Positions 18,257 through 26,470 of a stretch of DNA of 64,000 nucleotides are shown here, piece after piece. A model generated the notes under the pieces. It worked only from the letters and a program-made list of their open reading frames with translations. It did no database searches and was not told the DNA's origin. This DNA is from an uncultured Lachnospiraceae bacterium (lineage in GTDB: Bacteria > Bacillota > Clostridia > Lachnospirales > Lachnospiraceae), in the NCBI GenBank assembly GCA_944384025.1, contig CALWRS010000002.1, positions 62,001 through 126,000 on the forward strand, in the 5' to 3' direction. Made by a program: the position numbers and the translations under genes. Every line of letters starts with the position of its first letter. Position 1 is the first letter of the stretch.

Positions 18257-19258
18257 ATGAGAGTAGGTGTTTTGGGCGCTGGTACTTGGGGAACCGCGCT
18301 TGTAATACAGCTTGCGGCAAACGGACACGACGTTACGCTGTGGTCGGCGCTTGCGAAGGAAATTGACGCATTGGCGGCAAATCGGGAGCAGGTTCCGAAT
18401 CTGCCTGGAGCAAAGCTTCCGGAATCCGTGAAGCTTACAACAGACTTGCAAACGGTATGTACCGAGATGGATTTGCTTGTGTTTGCCGTATCATCCAAGT
18501 GGGTGCGCGCAGTTGCGCAGCAAGCAAAGCCGTACATTGCACAAGGGCAGAAAATTGTTAACGTTGGAAAAGGAATCGAAGAAGAGACGCTTCTTACGCT
18601 TACGCAAGTTATCGCAGAAGAAATTCCGCAAACAAGCGTAGCCGTGCTTTCCGGTCCAAGCCACGCAGAAGAAGTTAGCCGCAAAATTCCGACGGCGGTT
18701 GTCGTAGGTTCGGAGGATCCCGAAACAGCGCTGTTTGTACAGGATGCTTTTATGAACCAGTTTTTCCGCATTTATACAAGTTCGGACGTGATTGGCATTG
18801 AATTGGGCGGATCGCTGAAAAATGTTATTGCCCTTGCGGCGGGCGTAGTGGACGGACTTGGCTACGGAGATAATACAAAAGCGGCGCTTATGACGCGCGG
18901 CATCACCGAAATTACTAGGCTTGGCCTTAAAATGGGCGGGAAGCAGGAGACGTTTTCCGGACTTTCCGGCGTAGGCGACTTGATTGTCACGTGCACCAGC
19001 ACGCACAGCAGAAATCACAACGCCGGTTACCTGATTGGAAAAGGATATACTGTAGAGGAAGCTATGGCGGAAGTAAAGCAGGTTGTTGAGGGCGTGTATT
19101 GTGCAAGAGCAGCAAAAAAACTTGCGGAAAAATACGAAGTTAGTATGCCGATAGTCGAACAGGTCAACGAAGTCCTTTTTGAAGGAAAGAGCGCAAAAGA
19201 CGCGCTGGTTTATTTGTTCCATCGCGACCGGACGTGGGAATATACTGGCCAAAAGTAA
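18257..19258 (+). CDS. gpsA: NAD(P)-dependent glycerol-3-phosphate dehydrogenase
   Basis: Reduces dihydroxyacetone phosphate to sn-glycerol 3-phosphate for PlsY. N-terminal nucleotide-binding GVLGAGTWGTA, GKGIEEETL, LSGPSHAEEV and the catalytic lysine region GGSLKNVIALAAG, then GLGYGDNTKAALMTRG. ATG 18257 follows GGAGG by 5 bases; an in-frame TTG just after the plsY stop would overlap that site. 333 residues. Confidence 0.97.
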   Translation: MRVGVLGAGTWGTALVIQLAANGHDVTLWSALAKEIDALAANREQVPNLPGAKLPESVKLTTDLQTVCTEMDLLVFAVSSKWVRAVAQQAKPYIAQGQKIVNVGKGIEEETLLTLTQVIAEEIPQTSVAVLSGPSHAEEVSRKIPTAVVVGSEDPETALFVQDAFMNQFFRIYTSSDVIGIELGGSLKNVIALAAGVVDGLGYGDNTKAALMTRGITEITRLGLKMGGKQETFSGLSGVGDLIVTCTSTHSRNHNAGYLIGKGYTVEEAMAEVKQVVEGVYCARAAKKLAEKYEVSMPIVEQVNEVLFEGKSAKDALVYLFHRDRTWEYTGQK

Positions 19259-19278
19259 AAAAACAGTATGAATGGTAG

Positions 19279-19320
19279 CCCCTTCGCATATACATGAAGT
19301 GTATTGCGAGGGGGTTTTTT
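19279..19320 (+). terminator. Terminator-like hairpin that also holds the spoIVA ribosome binding site
   Basis: CCCCTTCGCA pairs with TGCGAGGGGG (10 bp, one T-G pair), with an inner ATACA/TGTAT stem, followed by six T. The spoIVA ATG comes immediately after the T run, and the only good Shine-Dalgarno (GAGGGGG) is the 3' arm of the stem. This would both terminate gpsA transcripts and hide the ribosome binding site in full-length transcripts. Confidence 0.75.
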
Positions 19321-20799
19321 ATGAATTCATTTCAATTGTATCAGGATATACAAGCCAGAACCGGCGGGGAAGTTTATATGGCGGTTGTAGGACCGGTGCG
19401 AACCGGAAAATCCACGTTTATCCGACGGATGATGGAAATGCTTGTAATTCCAAAGGTTACGGAACAGGAAGCGGCGGAAATTACGGATCAGCTTCCGCTT
19501 AGCGGCTCCGGCAAGACAATTACGACCGTGGAGCCAAAGTTCATCCCGAAAAAAGGGATCTCCATCCCGCTTTCGGAAAACGGAGGAAAAGAATTGAAAA
19601 TCCGTCTGATTGACTGCGTTGGGTATATGGTGGAAGGGGCGGGCGGCCATACGGAAAACGGAGAGGAGCGCATGGTGCGGACGCCTTGGAGCGAAGAACC
19701 GATTCCGTTTTCTGCCGCTGGCGATATTGGGACAAAGAAAGTCATTTATGACCACTCAACCATAGGCGTTGTTATGACGACAGACGGCAGCTTTTTGGAG
19801 ATTCCAAGAGAAAATTATTTGCCCGCCGAGGAACGCACGATAAACGAGTTAAAGGAAATCGGGAAACCATTTTTGATTCTTTTAAATACGACCAAACCTG
19901 TCAGCAGAGAAACAAGGCAGTTGGCGGAGGCTATGACGGAGAAATACGGCGTGCCTGTGCTGCCGATGAACTGCGACCAGCTAAGACAGGAAGACGTAGA
20001 GATGTTGTTCCGGCGACTGCTGGAAGTGTTCCCGATTTCCGAGGTATCTTTTTTCCTTCCGAAATGGCTGGAGCTTTTGCCGGAAAATTCGCCGCTTTTT
20101 CAAGAAATCATACAGGAAATACGACGCTTTACCGAGCCGATGCAGCGAATGCGGGATGTGCCGCAGGGACTTACGGAATGTGCGCATCCCAAAATGCAGG
20201 GAATGCGCGTGGATAGCTGCTCGCTTGAGAACGGAAACGTCCGCGTCTTTGTGCAGATGCGCGAAGAATGCTACTACGAAATCCTCAGTAGCGTAATCGG
20301 GGAGACGATTGAAAACGAGCGGCAGTTTATGAAAGTATTGACCGAGCTTTCCGAAATGAAAAAAGAGTATGGGAAGCTTGGCGCTGCGTGGAATGGCGTG
20401 CGGCAGACTGGCTACGGCGTTGTGCATCCAAGTTTTGAAGAAATTTCTTTAGAAGAGCCGGAACTGATTCGGCAAGGAAATCGGTTTGGAATCAAAATAC
20501 GCGCCGTTGCGCCAAGCGTACAAATGATTCGCGCGGAAATTACAACGGAAGTTGCGCCGATTGTCGGAAGCGAAGAGCAGGCAAAGGATTTGATTGGCTA
20601 TATGCAGGGAATCAGCAAGGATAAAAAAAGCGAAGCGTGGGAGACGAACGTCTTTGGAAAGACAATGGGACAGATGGTGGAAGAAGGCATTTCCATGAAG
20701 ATTGCAAGGCTTACGGAAGAGAGCCAGCGCAAAATTCAGGAGTCGATGCAAAAGATTGTCAACGAGAGCAACGGCGGGCTGGTGTGCTTTATCATTTGA
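19321..20799 (+). CDS. spoIVA: Stage IV sporulation protein A, spore coat morphogenetic ATPase
   Basis: SpoIVA polymerises on the forespore surface with ATP hydrolysis to form the coat basement layer. From ATG 19321 the product is 492 residues, the same length as the B. subtilis protein, and begins MNSFQLYQDIQARTGGEVYM, followed by the Walker A-like GPVRTGKST. The C terminus (GGLVCFII) matches the conserved hydrophobic tail used for anchoring to SpoVM-marked membrane. This marks the host as an endospore former. No convincing sigma-E promoter was found in the short gap upstream. Confidence 0.97.
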   Translation: MNSFQLYQDIQARTGGEVYMAVVGPVRTGKSTFIRRMMEMLVIPKVTEQEAAEITDQLPLSGSGKTITTVEPKFIPKKGISIPLSENGGKELKIRLIDCVGYMVEGAGGHTENGEERMVRTPWSEEPIPFSAAGDIGTKKVIYDHSTIGVVMTTDGSFLEIPRENYLPAEERTINELKEIGKPFLILLNTTKPVSRETRQLAEAMTEKYGVPVLPMNCDQLRQEDVEMLFRRLLEVFPISEVSFFLPKWLELLPENSPLFQEIIQEIRRFTEPMQRMRDVPQGLTECAHPKMQGMRVDSCSLENGNVRVFVQMREECYYEILSSVIGETIENERQFMKVLTELSEMKKEYGKLGAAWNGVRQTGYGVVHPSFEEISLEEPELIRQGNRFGIKIRAVAPSVQMIRAEITTEVAPIVGSEEQAKDLIGYMQGISKDKKSEAWETNVFGKTMGQMVEEGISMKIARLTEESQRKIQESMQKIVNESNGGLVCFII

Positions 20800-20805
20800 G
20801 ACGTC

Positions 20806-20834
20806 TTGACAAAATGCGCCGGAAATGGTATGGT
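20806..20834 (+). promoter_or_regulatory. Strong SigA-type promoter with extended -10
   Basis: TTGACA, 17 bases, TATGGT, with TGG directly before the -10. It drives the SH3-domain gene at 20887; predicted start is near 20841. Confidence 0.8.
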
Positions 20835-20849
20835 AAGGGCGAATAACCT

Positions 20850-20871
20850 GTAACAATTTTGTAACAATTTC
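20850..20871 (+). repeat. Tandem 11-base direct repeat in a 5' leader
   Basis: GTAACAATTTT is followed at once by GTAACAATTTC. It lies just downstream of the predicted start of transcription, where a regulator could bind; this role is speculative. Confidence 0.5.
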
Positions 20872-20886
20872 AACAAATGAGGAACT

Positions 20887-21672
20887 ATGAGACGCTATTA
20901 CGGGAAAATTGAGCTGGGGCTAATTGCCGTGCTTTTGCTTTTGCTGAGTCTGAATTTTGGCGAGAAGAGTAAACCGGCGGCGTATGTGCTGGCAGCGGAA
21001 CATACGGCGTCGGAATATACGCAAAACGGTTATGTTCTTGACGGAAACCTCCTTCAGGAATCGACGCAAACCGCCGTGCCGGAAGAGGAAGCAAAAGACG
21101 AAGAGGAAGAAAAAGAAGATATAACGTCGTCTTTCGAAGAAGATATGTTTGCCGGTTATGAGGAAGAAGTCGTTTTGGCGTACCAGGAAGCGACGGCGCT
21201 AACGATTCCGGAAGGGCTTGCCTTTGCGAACGTGGAAGAGTCGTTAAGCGTGCGCGAATGGCCGGACGGCGAAAGCAGGCAGATCGGGATTATGTATCCA
21301 AACAACGCTTGTACTGTGCATGCGGTAGAAGGCGAGTGGGCGCAGATTACGACCGGCGATGTCAGCGGATATTGCCGCGTTAAATATCTGATACAAGGAG
21401 AAGAAGCTGCGCAGCTGGCAAAACAGCTTGTCGTTCGCACAGCAAAGACGACGGCAAACGTAAATCTTCGCACGTCGCCTACGACACAGGCGAATAACAT
21501 CCTTCGGACAGCCACGCCGGGAGAGAATTTTTTGGTGTTAACTCCTGCCATACTTACGGATGACCCGCAAGCGCCTTTATTTGTAGAAGCAAAAGAAGGA
21601 GAGCAGATTGTTTATATTGCAATTGGAAAAGTAGCTCTTACATGCAGCTGGGAGACCGGGATTGCAAAATAA
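20887..21672 (+). CDS. Secreted or anchored protein with two SH3b-like domains
   Basis: Not recognised as a named gene. The 261-residue product has an N-terminal membrane segment (about 8-25) that may be a signal anchor, then a strongly acidic linker (about 60-90, rich in Glu), then two bacterial SH3-like modules, about 115-170 (SLSVREWPDG ... GYCRVKYLI) and about 185-225 (VNLRTSPTT). Such modules usually bind cell wall peptides. It has its own strong promoter and a terminator, so it is a single-gene unit. A link with neighbouring spoIVA is only positional. Confidence 0.7.
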   Translation: MRRYYGKIELGLIAVLLLLLSLNFGEKSKPAAYVLAAEHTASEYTQNGYVLDGNLLQESTQTAVPEEEAKDEEEEKEDITSSFEEDMFAGYEEEVVLAYQEATALTIPEGLAFANVEESLSVREWPDGESRQIGIMYPNNACTVHAVEGEWAQITTGDVSGYCRVKYLIQGEEAAQLAKQLVVRTAKTTANVNLRTSPTTQANNILRTATPGENFLVLTPAILTDDPQAPLFVEAKEGEQIVYIAIGKVALTCSWETGIAK

Positions 21673-21695
21673 GAAAAATATCCGGCGCAAGCCAC

Positions 21696-21725
21696 AAAAA
21701 CCCTTGCTTGTCAAGGGTTTTTTTT
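21696..21725 (+). terminator. Rho-independent terminator of the SH3 gene
   Basis: AAAACCCTTG and CAAGGGTTTT pair over 10 bp with a 5-base loop, followed by eight T. The promoter for the GH67 operon overlaps it. Confidence 0.88.
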
Positions 21726-21732
21726 GTATAAT
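21704..21732 (+). promoter_or_regulatory. Promoter of the glucuronoxylan operon
   Basis: Perfect TATAAT at 21727-21732 with TTGCTT 17 bases upstream; the -35 lies inside the terminator stem. TTGTCA at 21708 looks better as a -35 but is only 13 bases away. Confidence 0.65.
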
Positions 21733-21768
21733 AAAAACGTTTCCGCGAAGGAAAAACAGACGGGAACG
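21733..21768 (+). promoter_or_regulatory. Candidate operator at the GH67 start site
   Basis: AAAACGTTTCC overlaps the predicted start of transcription and has the AAACGTTT core of LacI/CcpA-type sites. CGTTTCCG (21738-21745) and CGGGAACG (21761-21768) also form an imperfect inverted repeat. No regulator gene is encoded in this window. Confidence 0.35.
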
Positions 21769-21793
21769 CATTACATAATCAAAGGGGAAAATT

Positions 21794-23737
21794 ATGATGC
21801 AAACAGGATGGGAACAGGCGTGGCTTTCGTATGCAGAGCCGAAAGACGCTTGTGAAGTTCCGGTTACCTGTTGCCCGGAGGAGGACGCTGTTTTAGGCCG
21901 TGCAAAAGAAGAGTTGGCGCTTGCTGCAAAAGAATTGCCGCAAGGGAAGATGATTTGGCTTAAGCAGTCGGAAGAGTGGGACAAGGAAGCGTATCAAATT
22001 TGTGTTGGCGCCTCGGATATTACGATTACTGGCGGTTCTTCAGTCGGCATTCTATACGGCGTATTTGGGCTTCTTAGACGACTTCGGACAAAAGGGCTTA
22101 CGGACGGAAGTTGGAGCGAATCTCCGAAAAATCCGCTTCGGATGCTTAACCACTGGGACAACATAGACGGCTCTATCGAGCGGGGGTATTCGGGTCGTTC
22201 GTTCTTCTTTTCCAATGACAAAGTGTTGTTTGGAGAGCGTACGAAGATGTATGCGCGTCTTTGTGCAAGCGTAGGAATTAACGGCGTAGTTTTAAACAAC
22301 GTAAACGTTCGGCAAAAGGCGACGAATTTGATTACGCAGGAGTACCTACCTGCGGTAAGAGAAATCTCGGAGCTTTTGGCTTCGTACGGAATCCGGACGT
22401 TTTTAAGCGTTAATTTCGCTGCGCCGATAGAGCTTGGCGGACTTTCGGTTTCCGACCCGCTTGATCCGGACGTAATACAGTATTGGCGCAGGCAAACACA
22501 GATTCTTTACCGGGAGATTCCTAATTTCGGTGGATTTCTCGTAAAAGCAGACTCGGAAGGCCGCCCGGGCCCGTTTACTTACGGGCGGACACATGCGGAT
22601 GGCGCAAACATGCTTGCAAAGTGCCTTGAGCCTTACGGCGGACTCGTTATTTGGCGCTGTTTTGTTTATAATTGCTCGCAGGATTGGCGCGATACGAAAA
22701 CAGACCGGGCGCGGGCAGGATACGATCATTTTGCTCCGCTTGACGGCTTGTTTTTGCCAAATGTAATCCTGCAAATTAAAAATGGACCGATGGATTTTCA
22801 AGTGCGCGAGCCGGTATCTCCTTTGTTTGGCGGATTGACAAAAACAAACCAGATGCTTGAAGTGCAGGCAGCGCAGGAATATACCGGACAGCAAATCCAT
22901 GTCTGCTACCTGATCCCGATGTGGAAAGAAATTCTCTCCTTCCGAACTTACGTAACCGAAGAGAACGATACGGTTGCGGATATTATTTCTGGAAAGACCT
23001 TCGGGCAGACAAACTGCGGCATATGCGCCGTGGCAAATACCGGAGACGACCAAAACTGGACAGGGCACGACCTTGCAGCGGCAAACTGGTACGGCTTTGG
23101 AAGACTTGCCTGGGATCCGGAGCTTTCTTCGGAAGAAATTGCACAGGAATGGATTGTCTTAACGTTTGGAGCGCAGGAAAAGCTAAAAAAAGTGCTTGGC
23201 GACATTTTGCTGAACTCTTGGAAGGCTTACGAAAATTACACATCGCCGCTTGGCATTGGCTGGATGGTAAATCCAAGCCACCACTACGGCCCGAATGTGG
23301 AAGGCTATGAATACGACCGCTGGGGAACGTATCACCGGGCGACACGTACGGCAATCGGCGTGGAGCGTGGAAGTGCGGGAACGGGCTTTGCGGCGCAGTA
23401 CCGGGAGCCGAATGCATCCATGTACGAGCACGTGGAGACGACGCCGGAAGAGCTTTTGCTGTTTTTTCACAGAATTCCTTATGACTATCGTCTAAAAGAC
23501 GGCAGAACACTTTTGCAATACATTTACGATACGCACTTTGCCGGTGTGGAGCAGGTAGAACATATGATAGAAGCCTTTTGCACTTGCAAAGAGCTTATCG
23601 ATGAAAAGCGCTTTGCTCGTATTTTGTCCCGGCTTACCGCGCAGCTGCAAAGCGCGACCGAGTGGAGAGATCGCATTAACACATATTTTTACCGGTTTAC
23701 GGAACAGCCGGACGAACACGGAAGATGTATTTATTAA
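21794..23737 (+). CDS. aguA: GH67 alpha-glucuronidase
   Basis: Removes (4-O-methyl-)glucuronic acid from the non-reducing end of glucuronoxylo-oligosaccharides. The 647 residues include the family hallmark LNHWDNIDGSIERGYSGRS (about 119-136). The three catalytic carboxylates align with a constant offset of 30 to the Geobacillus enzyme (E285, D364, E392): E255 in KADSEGRPGP, D334 in GPMDF and E362 in QEY. No signal peptide, so it works in the cytoplasm on imported oligosaccharides. First gene of the operon with uxuA, uxuB and GH43. Ribosome binding site AAAGGGGA. Confidence 0.95.
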   Translation: MMQTGWEQAWLSYAEPKDACEVPVTCCPEEDAVLGRAKEELALAAKELPQGKMIWLKQSEEWDKEAYQICVGASDITITGGSSVGILYGVFGLLRRLRTKGLTDGSWSESPKNPLRMLNHWDNIDGSIERGYSGRSFFFSNDKVLFGERTKMYARLCASVGINGVVLNNVNVRQKATNLITQEYLPAVREISELLASYGIRTFLSVNFAAPIELGGLSVSDPLDPDVIQYWRRQTQILYREIPNFGGFLVKADSEGRPGPFTYGRTHADGANMLAKCLEPYGGLVIWRCFVYNCSQDWRDTKTDRARAGYDHFAPLDGLFLPNVILQIKNGPMDFQVREPVSPLFGGLTKTNQMLEVQAAQEYTGQQIHVCYLIPMWKEILSFRTYVTEENDTVADIISGKTFGQTNCGICAVANTGDDQNWTGHDLAAANWYGFGRLAWDPELSSEEIAQEWIVLTFGAQEKLKKVLGDILLNSWKAYENYTSPLGIGWMVNPSHHYGPNVEGYEYDRWGTYHRATRTAIGVERGSAGTGFAAQYREPNASMYEHVETTPEELLLFFHRIPYDYRLKDGRTLLQYIYDTHFAGVEQVEHMIEAFCTCKELIDEKRFARILSRLTAQLQSATEWRDRINTYFYRFTEQPDEHGRCIY

Positions 23738-23779
23738 AATAAAAAAATGCGGCCGGGCCGCAGAATGGAGGACTTAATT

Positions 23780-24853
23780 ATGGATATGACGTTACGGTGG
23801 TACGGAAAGGACATGGACAGCGTCACGCTTGAACAGATTCGCCAAATCCCGGGTGTGACCGGCGTTATCAGCTCGCTGCACAAGGTGCCTGCGGGAGAAG
23901 CGTGGACGTACGAGCAAGTCAAAGAACTGAAGGAGGAAGTGGAAGCCGCAGGCCTTAAGCTGATTGGAATCGAAAGCATTAACGTGCACGAAGACATAAA
24001 GCTTGGCGCACCGACGAAAGACATGTACATCGAAAACTATTGCAAGTCTTTGGAGGCAGTAGGCAAGAACGATATTCATCTTGTATGCTACAACTTCATG
24101 CCTATCTTTGACTGGACGAGAACGGAGCTCGCGCTGCCGCTTTCGGACGGCTCGACCGCTTTGGCGTACGATTCCAACATCATCGACGGAATTGACCCGA
24201 ACGACATGTTCCAGCGTATGGAAGAAGCCAGCGGCGGATTTGTTCTGCCGGGCTGGGAGCCAAACCGCAAGGATGAAATTCGGGATCTGTTTGCGCGTTA
24301 TAAAGGCGTGACGGCGGACGACTTAATGACAAACTTCAAGTACTTCCTTGACGGCATCATGCCGACTTGCGAGAAGTACCAGATTAAAATGGCCGTGCAT
24401 CCGGACGACCCCGCATGGCCGGTGTTTGGACTTCCGAGAATTGTAACGAGCGAGAAGGCGTTAGAGAAAATTGCTTCGTTAAACGACAGCATTTACAACG
24501 GCTTTACGCTTTGTACCGGCTCACTTGGCTCGAATCTGGAAAACGACCTTCCGAAAGTGATTCGCAATCCGAAAATCGCGCCCCGTATTCACTTTGCGCA
24601 CCTGCGCAACATTAAGTTTGAAGCGCCCGGCGTGTTCCATGAGAGCAGCCATCTCTCCAGCGACGGAAACTTCGATATGTACGAAATTACAAAAGCGTTA
24701 ATCGACGTAGGTTTTGACGGCGTTATCCGTCCCGACCACGGACGTATGATTTGGGGCGAGCAGGCAAGACCGGGCTACGGACTTTACGACCGTGCGCTTG
24801 GCGTTGCTTACTTAAACGGCCTGTGGGAAGCTATCCATAAAAACGAGCGGTAA
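23780..24853 (+). CDS. uxuA: Mannonate dehydratase
   Basis: Dehydrates D-mannonate to 2-keto-3-deoxygluconate in glucuronate breakdown. Start ATG 23780 lies 8 bases after GGAGG and gives the family's start MDMTLRWYG; the frame is open upstream without a good site. The product (357 residues) contains VNVHEDIKLG, the metal-site region KMAVHPDDPAWP, and IRPDHGRMIWGE. Together with uxuB next to it and the GH67 upstream it processes the released uronic acid. Confidence 0.95.
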   Translation: MDMTLRWYGKDMDSVTLEQIRQIPGVTGVISSLHKVPAGEAWTYEQVKELKEEVEAAGLKLIGIESINVHEDIKLGAPTKDMYIENYCKSLEAVGKNDIHLVCYNFMPIFDWTRTELALPLSDGSTALAYDSNIIDGIDPNDMFQRMEEASGGFVLPGWEPNRKDEIRDLFARYKGVTADDLMTNFKYFLDGIMPTCEKYQIKMAVHPDDPAWPVFGLPRIVTSEKALEKIASLNDSIYNGFTLCTGSLGSNLENDLPKVIRNPKIAPRIHFAHLRNIKFEAPGVFHESSHLSSDGNFDMYEITKALIDVGFDGVIRPDHGRMIWGEQARPGYGLYDRALGVAYLNGLWEAIHKNER

Positions 24854-24868
24854 AGGAGAACAGAAGCG

Positions 24869-26458
24869 ATGCGATTGCTGGATTTAAAGAAAAACGCGGA
24901 CCTTTCGGAGTGGGAACAGAAAGGGTATCAGGTTCCTACCTACGACCGGGAGGCTATGGTAAAAAAAACAAAGGAACAGCCGACGTGGATTCATTTCGGA
25001 GCAGGCAATATTTTCCGCGCATTTCCTGCGGCAATTTTAGAGCAGATGCTTTGCGACAAAAAGGCCGATACCGGCGTGATTGTAGCAGAAGGATTTGACT
25101 ATGAAATTATCGAGAAGGCTTACAAGCCTTACGACAATCTTAGCCTGCTTGTCGTTTTAAAATCCGACGGACAGATTGAAAAAAGAGTGGTAGGAAGCGT
25201 AGCGGAGTCGCTTTGCGCCGATACAAACAGCGCGGACTGGAACCGGCTTGTGGAAATTTTTGCAAACCCGTCTTTGCAAATGGTAACGTTTACTATCACC
25301 GAAAAAGGCTACTCGATCAGAGGCGCGCTTGCGGAGCGCGACCTCTTAGAAGGAGGCCTTTCGCCGATTTTAATTATGGGAAAAGTTACGGCGCTTTTAT
25401 ATGAGCGGTTTAAAGCGTGTGCTGCGCCGATTACGATTTCCAGCATGGACAACTGCTCCCATAACGGCGACAAAGTGCGGGATGCCGTGCTTGCTTATGC
25501 AAAAGCATGGGTGGAGCATGGACTTGTTCCGGAAGCATTTTACGAATACCTGACCGATGCTTCAAAAGTTTCTTATCCGTGGAGCATGATTGATAAGATT
25601 ACGCCGCGTCCGGACGACACCGTAAAGCAGATGCTTGTGGCAGACGGCTTTTTGGATACAGATCTTATCATCACCGGAAAGAATACGTATACGGCTCCGT
25701 TTGTCAATGCAGAGCAGACAGAGTATCTAGTTGTGGAAGATACGTTCCCGAACGGCCGTCCTGCGCTTGAGTGCGGCGGCGTGCTTTATACCGACCGTGA
25801 GACAGTAGATAAAGTAGAGCGGATGAAAGTTTGCACATGCTTAAATCCTTTGCATACGGCGCTGGCAATTTACGGATGCCTGCTTGGATATACGAAGATT
25901 TCGGAAGAAATGAAAGATAAAGAGCTTGTGGAATTGATTACCCGCATGGGCTACAAAGAGGCAATGCCGGTCGTAGTAAATCCCGGCGTTATTAAGCCGG
26001 AAGAGTTTATTGACGCCGTGCTTACGAAGCGGCTTGTAAACCCGTTTATGCCGGATGCGCCGCAGCGTATTGCAACCGATACGTCGCAAAAGCTGCCGAT
26101 TCGCTTTGGAGAGACGTTAAAAGCGTACGCTGCTAAGGGGCTTGCAGTAAAGGAACTGAAGATGATTCCGCTTGTGCTTGCAGGCTACGCAAGATATTTG
26201 TGCGGAGTGGACGACAACGCACAGCCGTTTGAGCAAAGCAGCGACCCGATGCTCTCGGAACTAAAGGAAATTGTTTCCGGACTTACGGTAGGAGGCGAAA
26301 ACGATTATACCTGCCTGCAGGCGCTGTACAGCAGAAAGGATATTTTTGGCGTTGACTTGTACGAAATCGGGTTAGGCGAAACAATCTCCGGCATGGTTGC
26401 GGAATTGTATGCCGGTAAGGGAGCGATTCGCCGTACGCTGCAAAAATACACAAATTAA
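24869..26458 (+). CDS. uxuB: Fructuronate reductase / mannitol dehydrogenase family
   Basis: NADH-dependent reduction of D-fructuronate to D-mannonate, the substrate of UxuA. A 529-residue long-chain polyol dehydrogenase with IHFGAGNIFRAF (about 41-52), TFTITEKGY, ISSMDNCSHNGDKVR and YPWSMIDKITPRP motifs. Context (uxuA, GH67) favours UxuB over mannitol or tagaturonate enzymes. A uronate isomerase (UxaC) would be needed to feed it and is not in this window. AAAGGAG site before the ATG. Confidence 0.9.
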   Translation: MRLLDLKKNADLSEWEQKGYQVPTYDREAMVKKTKEQPTWIHFGAGNIFRAFPAAILEQMLCDKKADTGVIVAEGFDYEIIEKAYKPYDNLSLLVVLKSDGQIEKRVVGSVAESLCADTNSADWNRLVEIFANPSLQMVTFTITEKGYSIRGALAERDLLEGGLSPILIMGKVTALLYERFKACAAPITISSMDNCSHNGDKVRDAVLAYAKAWVEHGLVPEAFYEYLTDASKVSYPWSMIDKITPRPDDTVKQMLVADGFLDTDLIITGKNTYTAPFVNAEQTEYLVVEDTFPNGRPALECGGVLYTDRETVDKVERMKVCTCLNPLHTALAIYGCLLGYTKISEEMKDKELVELITRMGYKEAMPVVVNPGVIKPEEFIDAVLTKRLVNPFMPDAPQRIATDTSQKLPIRFGETLKAYAAKGLAVKELKMIPLVLAGYARYLCGVDDNAQPFEQSSDPMLSELKEIVSGLTVGGENDYTCLQALYSRKDIFGVDLYEIGLGETISGMVAELYAGKGAIRRTLQKYTN

Positions 26459-26470
26459 AGGAGACAGACA

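Noticed and set aside
19238-19295. Sigma-E promoter for spoIVA
   Set aside because: A GAATATA element is present, but no -10 like CATACAAT lies at the right distance.
21708-21732. TTGTCA as -35 for the GH67 promoter
   Set aside because: Spacing to TATAAT is 13 bases, too short; TTGCTT at 17 bases is used instead.
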